Positions 50,003-54,364 of a DNA stretch of 54,364 nucleotides are shown here, in pieces. The notes under the pieces were generated by a model that saw nothing but the letters and a program-made list of their open reading frames with translations, did no database searches and was not told the origin of the DNA. The translations under genes and the position numbers were made by a program. Each line of letters opens with the position of its first letter. The stretch's first letter is position 1. Origin of the DNA: Acidobacteriota bacterium (GTDB lineage: Bacteria; Acidobacteriota; Vicinamibacteria; Fen-336); NCBI GenBank assembly GCA_011526565.1, contig WYBL01000046.1, forward strand, positions 1-54,364. Reading direction: 5' to 3'.

Positions 50003-52657
50003 TCAGGGCGCGGGCGGCGAAACGCGCGATCGTAGCGCGCGACGATTTTGGCGGTCAAACCCGAGACGGACGGCCAGCACGGCGAAAGCGAGGCCGCCCA
50101 GCGCCAGCCCGGCCGCGAAGCCGGGCGGGTCGTAGCGCAGCACGACCCGGTGCCAGCCGGGGGGCAGCGCCACGGCGAGCCGTGCCTCGTTGGCCGCGAC
50201 GACCTCGGTGGGCCGGCCGTCCAGCGTCGCCGACCAGCCGCGGTCCCAGCTCTCCGCCAGCACCAGCAGCCCCGGGCCCTCGGCCAGCGCCTCGAGCCGG
50301 CTGCCCGCGGCCCGCGCCAGCAGCGCCCGGCGCGGACGGTCGCCGGCGACGAAGCCCGGGGGCACCGCCGCCACCAGCGCCTCGCGTCGCGGGTCGAAGC
50401 CCGCGCGCTCCGGCTCCGCCAGCGCCCGCAACCGCGCGTCCTCGTCCGCCACCACCCGCACCCGACCCAGCACCGCCGCCGGCCCCAGCGCGTCGGGCAA
50501 CGCGAACAGCCGCACGCCCGGCGTGGCCGCCACCTCGTGCAGCACGCGGGTGTCGCTGAGCCAGGCGGAGACCCGCGAAGCCGGCGTGAAGCGTCCGCTG
50601 GCCGCGTCGCGCAGCGACAGCCGCGACAACAGGAAGCGGAAGGAGCCCGGAGCGCGCACCAGACGCACCCCGTCCACGAGGAAGCGCCCGGGCAGCGGCA
50701 GGCTGGCGAAGTAGCGGTAGCCCAGGAACGCGGCGCCGTCGGCGGGCCAGCTCTCCAGCACCGGGGCGCGGCCGTGGCGGATCACGGCGCGCACGTCGGG
50801 CCGGTCGTGGGCCCACTCGGCGGTGTGCTCCCCGGCGCGCAGCGGCAGCGCGATCGTGCGCCCGGAAGCGAGCCGCATCTCGGCGGTGGCGACCACCGTG
50901 CCCTCCTCCACGTCCTTCGCGTCGGCGAGGTGGGAGGCGAGGCGCAGCTCCGAGGCTGGCTGCAGCGGCAGCGGGAGGAAGCGGGGCACGTCCGGCAGCA
51001 GCTCGAGGTCGAGCGGCTCGCCGAGGCCCCAGGGGTCGGGGCGGCTGCTGAGGGCCTCGGCCTCGGCCAGCGCCCAGCGCACGCCGAGCGCCTCGAGCCG
51101 GGCCGGCGAGGTCGAGAAGAAGTCGCCGCGCAGGGTGCCGTCCGGGCCCATGCCGCCGATCGCCGCCCGCGTGCGCAGCGGCACCATCGGGTCGTAGCCC
51201 GCCGCGTTGCGGCGGCCGCCGAAGCGGGCGAGGCCGGCGTGGCCGAGGTCGGCGGCGGTCGCCTCCGGCCACGCCGTCGCGAGGCTCAGCGACAGCTCGC
51301 GCCGCCCGGCGCCCATCGCCGCCTCCACGCTGCGGCGGGTGGCCGTGCCCTCCTCGATGACCGACCGACTCGGCGCCCCGGTCCACGCGCCGCGGCCGTG
51401 GGGCTGGAGCAGGAACGCCGCCGTCAGCGGCAGCAGCCAGACGTTGGCAATCAGCGGGTCGCGGTGGGTGACCGTTGCGAAGTAGACGATCATCGCGAAG
51501 GCCAGCACGCCGACGGCCGCGGTCAGCGACTCCGGCAGCGGCCCGGTGGCGGCGGCCGCCACCGACAGCGCGGCCGAGGAGCACAGCGCCGCGAACAGGA
51601 ACCAGGCCCGCAACCGGGCCCCCAGCGGCTCGTGGCGCGCCCGCCACTGCACGGACAGCGACAGCCCGCACAACACCGCCAGCGCGAAGTCGAACACCAG
51701 CGCGAGCGCGCCGGGCTCCGAGAGCGGCCCGCGGCCCCACTGCAGCCACAGGCAGACGAGCAGCGCGAGCCCCAGCACCCGCACCGCCATGTGGGTCATC
51801 ACCAGCGGCAGCGCCGCCAGCGCCAGCGCCGGCGCCGGCGTGTGCGACACGTAGCGCACGATCAGGCCCGCGAAGCCGGGCCACTCCGGCGTGCCGTCGG
51901 CGAGGCCCGTGACCTGGCGGCCGGCCTCGGGCAGCAGCAGCAGCGACGGCAGCAGTTGCGGCGCGGCGAGCGCGAAGCCCAGCGCCACGGCGAGCGCGCT
52001 CTGGCGCGGGCTGGGCCCGCCGTCGTGGGGGCGCAGGTGTCCCAGCAGCAGGCGCCCCAGCAGCAGTGCGACGCCGGCCCGGCCGGCGGCCGGCGAGCCC
52101 GCGACCAGCAGCAGGGCCAGCGCCGCGGACAGGCCGGCGGCGCGTCCGACCGAGGCCCGGTTCATGTGCGACTCCGCGGCCAGCAGCACGAGCGGCAGCA
52201 GCGGCGCCGCCACCACGGCGTCGGTCTGGCCGAGGTGGCCGGCGAGGTAGGGGCCGAGCGCGAAGCACAACCCGGCGACGTAGGAACCGGTCATGCCGGC
52301 GCCGAGCCGGCGCAGGTAGAAGAAGGTGACGAGGCCGGCGGCGGCGAGCGAGAACAGCACGAGCAACTGGAAGGCCCCGAACGGGTCCAGCGGGGCCAGC
52401 GCGACCATCGGCGGGTATAACGCCCCGGGCCGGTAGGAGGCGAGCAGCGGGCTGCCGCCGAACTGGGAGCGGTTCCACGCGGGCAGTTCGCCGCTGCGCC
52501 AGGCCTCCCAGACCTCGGCCCGCAGCGGCAGGTGCAGCGCGGCGCCGTCCCCGGGCCCCAGCAGCGTGTCGGACAGGAGCGCCGGCGCGTGGGCCAGGAC
52601 CGGCAGCAGCAGCAGCAGGCCCGCCGCCTCCAGCTCGCGGAGCGGCCGGCGCCTCAC
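50003..52657 (-). CDS. YfhO-like large membrane glycosyltransferase/transporter
   Basis: The 884-residue protein opens with RRRPLRELEAAGLLLLLPVL, has LGPGDGAALHLPLRAEVWEA with ELPAWNRSQFGGSPLLASYR in the first large loop, about 12 hydrophobic segments, and a long soluble C-terminal region with LLVLAESWDRGWSATLDGRP and RVVLRYDPPGFAAGLALGGL. This order is typical of YfhO (DUF6044-like) membrane proteins, which in Gram-positives take part in glycosylating lipoteichoic acid with lipid-linked sugars. The GTG at 52657 overlaps the upstream GT2 stop (GTGA). The exact substrate is unknown. Confidence 0.85.
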   Translation of the reverse strand: MRRRPLRELEAAGLLLLLPVLAHAPALLSDTLLGPGDGAALHLPLRAEVWEAWRSGELPAWNRSQFGGSPLLASYRPGALYPPMVALAPLDPFGAFQLLVLFSLAAAGLVTFFYLRRLGAGMTGSYVAGLCFALGPYLAGHLGQTDAVVAAPLLPLVLLAAESHMNRASVGRAAGLSAALALLLVAGSPAAGRAGVALLLGRLLLGHLRPHDGGPSPRQSALAVALGFALAAPQLLPSLLLLPEAGRQVTGLADGTPEWPGFAGLIVRYVSHTPAPALALAALPLVMTHMAVRVLGLALLVCLWLQWGRGPLSEPGALALVFDFALAVLCGLSLSVQWRARHEPLGARLRAWFLFAALCSSAALSVAAAATGPLPESLTAAVGVLAFAMIVYFATVTHRDPLIANVWLLPLTAAFLLQPHGRGAWTGAPSRSVIEEGTATRRSVEAAMGAGRRELSLSLATAWPEATAADLGHAGLARFGGRRNAAGYDPMVPLRTRAAIGGMGPDGTLRGDFFSTSPARLEALGVRWALAEAEALSSRPDPWGLGEPLDLELLPDVPRFLPLPLQPASELRLASHLADAKDVEEGTVVATAEMRLASGRTIALPLRAGEHTAEWAHDRPDVRAVIRHGRAPVLESWPADGAAFLGYRYFASLPLPGRFLVDGVRLVRAPGSFRFLLSRLSLRDAASGRFTPASRVSAWLSDTRVLHEVAATPGVRLFALPDALGPAAVLGRVRVVADEDARLRALAEPERAGFDPRREALVAAVPPGFVAGDRPRRALLARAAGSRLEALAEGPGLLVLAESWDRGWSATLDGRPTEVVAANEARLAVALPPGWHRVVLRYDPPGFAAGLALGGLAFAVLAVRLGFDRQNRRALRSRVSPPAP

Positions 52658-53505
52658 CGCCGCTCGTTCTGGGCGGCGATCTGCTCGGCGATCAGCCCGA
52701 ACAGGAAGACGACGACGGCGAGCTGGATCAGCAGCGCCGAGCCCATCGGGATCTTGCCGAAGGCCCACACGTTCCAGGTGCCGTAGGCCACGCCGGTCGC
52801 GAGCGCAGCGGCCGCCACGGGGAAGAACACCCGCAGCGGGCTGTACAGCGTGACGACCTTGAAGATGATCAGCAGGAAGCGCAGGCCGTCGCGCAGCACG
52901 CGGATCTTGCTCTTGCCGACCCGGACCCGGGCCTTGATCGGCACGAACAGCACGTTGTGGCCGGCCTTCAGGAAGGCGAGACAGGAGGTCGTCGGGTAGG
53001 AGAAGCCGTTCGGCAGCAGGTGGAGGATCTCCAGCATCCGCTCGCGCTTGACTGCCCGGAAGCCGGAGGTGAGGTCGGGGATCTCGCGCTCGGTCAGCCA
53101 CGAGGCGAGGCGCTGGAACACCGCGTTGCCGAGCGCGCGCACGAAGTGCTGGTCGGCCGCGGCGCGGGCCCCGATCACCATGTCGTAGAGGCCGATCGGC
53201 GCCACCACCGATCGCGCCTCGCCCGGGTCGTGCTGGCCGTCGGCGTCCATCAGCAGCACCACCGGGAACCGGGCCTCGCGCAGGCCGGTCTTGACCGCGG
53301 CGCCGTTGCCCTTGTTGTAGGGGTGGCGCACGACGCGGGCGCCGGCGGCCTCGGCCCGCTCGGCGGTGCGGTCGCCGGAGCCGTCGTCGACCACCAGCAC
53401 CTCGCCCCACGGGGCCGCCGCCAGCAGCGCGCGCACGACGTCGCCGATGCCCTCCTCCTCGTGGAAGGCGGGAATCACCACCGAGACCTCGGCCGGTTCA
53501 GCCAC
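52654..53505 (-). CDS. GT2 glycosyltransferase with C-terminal membrane helices
   Basis: The 283-residue protein has AEVSVVIPAFHEEEGIGDVV, EVLVVDDGSGDRTAERAEAA, YNKGNGAAVKTGLREARFPV, LMDADGQHDPGEARSVVAPI and DLTSGFRAVKRERMLEIL. Two hydrophobic segments close the protein (about 220-240 and 250-275), as in membrane-bound polyprenyl-phosphate glycosyltransferases. It overlaps the next upstream GT2 gene by eight bases; GTG start at 53505. It likely makes a lipid-linked sugar for the YfhO-like protein encoded immediately downstream. Confidence 0.91.
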   Translation of the reverse strand: MAEPAEVSVVIPAFHEEEGIGDVVRALLAAAPWGEVLVVDDGSGDRTAERAEAAGARVVRHPYNKGNGAAVKTGLREARFPVVLLMDADGQHDPGEARSVVAPIGLYDMVIGARAAADQHFVRALGNAVFQRLASWLTEREIPDLTSGFRAVKRERMLEILHLLPNGFSYPTTSCLAFLKAGHNVLFVPIKARVRVGKSKIRVLRDGLRFLLIIFKVVTLYSPLRVFFPVAAAALATGVAYGTWNVWAFGKIPMGSALLIQLAVVVFLFGLIAEQIAAQNERR

Positions 53506-54364
53506 GACCCGCGTCCTCCGGACGCTCCGCGTTCCCCTTGAGCTCCATCTGGCGGATGCGGTAGAGCACGTCCTCGATCAGCTTGCGGTTGCTGGCGACG
53601 AGGTCCGCCATCAGCCCCCACTGGATCGTCACGAAGCCGAGGATCAGCAGCAGGACCGACAGGATCGCCGACTGCAGGTGGCCGCGGATCTCGCCCATCC
53701 ACCAGAAGTACGTGTAGCGCAGGCCCAGCGCGAAGCCGCCCAGGAACAGCACCCCGCCCAGGATCATGAAGACCTTGAACGGCTCGTACATCGCGTAGAT
53801 GCGCACGATCGTCGCCGCCGAGCGCTTGACGTACTCCGCCGTCGAGGCGAACAGCCGCGAGGGCCGCGTCTCCTGGGCGTGGATCGGCACCGAGGTCACG
53901 GCCAGCTTCTTCTTGCCGGCCTGGATGATCGACTCCAGCGTGTAGGTGAACTCGGAGACGATGTTGATCCGCAGCGCGGCCTCGCGGCTCATCGCCCGGA
54001 AGCCGCTGGTGGTGTCGGGCACGCGGGTGCCGGACACCTTGCGCACGACCCACGAGCCGAGCATCTGCAGTCGCTGCTTGGTCCACGAGAAGTGGGCGAC
54101 CTCGCCGACCCCGCGGTCGCCGATCACCATGTCGGCCTCGCCGCGCAGGATCGGGGCGATCAGCGCCGGGATCGCGTCGGCCGGGTACTGGTTGTCGGCG
54201 TCGGTGTTGACGATCACGTCGGCGCCCAGCCGCAGCGCGGCGTCGACGCCGGCCATGAAGCCGTGGGCCAGGCCCTTCCTCTGGGTGAAGCGCACCACGT
54301 GGTCGGCGCCGTGCTCGCGGGCGACGGCCGAGGTCCGGTCGGAGGACCCGTCGTCGATCACCAG
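53498..54364 (-). CDS. GT2 glycosyltransferase, N-terminus outside the window
   Basis: The frame is open to the right edge, so the first strands are missing; the visible 288 codons begin LVIDDGSSDRTSAVAREHGA. Further motifs are VIVNTDADNQYPADAIPALI, VIGDRGVGEVAHFSWTKQRL and RVPDTTSGFRAMSREAALRI, then two C-terminal membrane segments (VFMILGGVLFLGGFALGLRY and LSVLLLILGFVTIQWGLMAD). It is a membrane-anchored polyprenyl-phosphate-type GT2, paralogous to the previous gene. Its C-terminus overlaps that gene by eight bases. Confidence 0.92.
   Translation of the reverse strand: MVIDDGSSDRTSAVAREHGADHVVRFTQRKGLAHGFMAGVDAALRLGADVIVNTDADNQYPADAIPALIAPILRGEADMVIGDRGVGEVAHFSWTKQRLQMLGSWVVRKVSGTRVPDTTSGFRAMSREAALRINIVSEFTYTLESIIQAGKKKLAVTSVPIHAQETRPSRLFASTAEYVKRSAATIVRIYAMYEPFKVFMILGGVLFLGGFALGLRYTYFWWMGEIRGHLQSAILSVLLLILGFVTIQWGLMADLVASNRKLIEDVLYRIRQMELKGNAERPEDAGRG

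Overview
The window is high-GC chromosomal DNA (visibly around 70% or more G+C) from a Gram-negative-type (diderm) bacterium. The diderm inference rests on a TamB / BamA-type / SurA-like outer-membrane operon, a heptosyltransferase-like GT9 enzyme and a large surface-polysaccharide locus. Gene content and style (split propionyl/acetyl-CoA carboxylase, Ku, many GT4 enzymes and GT-C-like membrane proteins) fit a GC-rich lineage such as Acidobacteriota or Myxococcota. I cannot place it more exactly from sequence alone. Coding density is extreme: no gene-free gap exceeds about 52 bases. I see no tRNA, rRNA, CRISPR array, insertion sequence or obvious terminator.

Region 1 (1-12063, plus strand) is a tightly packed run. 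It holds the end of a fumarylacetoacetate-hydrolase-family gene, a transaldolase-like aldolase, an FmdB-type zinc ribbon, and a three-gene biotin-dependent acyl-CoA carboxylase (carboxyltransferase, biotin carboxylase, separate biotin carrier). It continues with a TamB-like protein, an Omp85/BamA-type barrel protein with an unusually long POTRA region, and a short SurA-like periplasmic protein with no visible parvulin domain.

Region 2 (12064-39771, minus strand, transcribed from high to low coordinates) is a surface-polysaccharide locus of 22 genes. It begins with a GT-B-like carbohydrate protein. A nonulosonate-type module follows: two NeuB/SpsE-like synthases, an SpsF-like cytidylyltransferase and a cytidylyltransferase-SpsG fusion. 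Then come a nucleotide-sugar epimerase/decarboxylase, a flippase, a GNAT enzyme, a polysaccharide deacetylase, seven GT4 glycosyltransferases, three methyltransferases, three GT-C-like or related membrane proteins, a small coiled-coil protein and a GT2 enzyme.

Region 3 (39824-41361) is a DUF72 gene and a Ku gene facing each other and sharing a CTAG double stop. It sits between the two halves of the sugar locus.

Region 4 (41384-54364, minus strand) continues the sugar theme: GT9, GT4, four GT2 enzymes (one cut by the window edge), two very large membrane proteins, a DegT-type aminotransferase and an epimerase/dehydratase-like protein whose usual catalytic Tyr is Asn.

The genes plausibly cooperate to make, modify, flip and attach a complex surface glycan that includes a CMP-activated acidic or keto sugar. 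No polymerase (Wzy), chain-length regulator (Wzz), initiating phosphosugar transferase or ABC exporter is recognisable here, so the locus must extend outside the window or use other genes. A striking formal property is that 27 gene junctions are four-base NTGA start/stop overlaps, and two of them imply CTG start codons.
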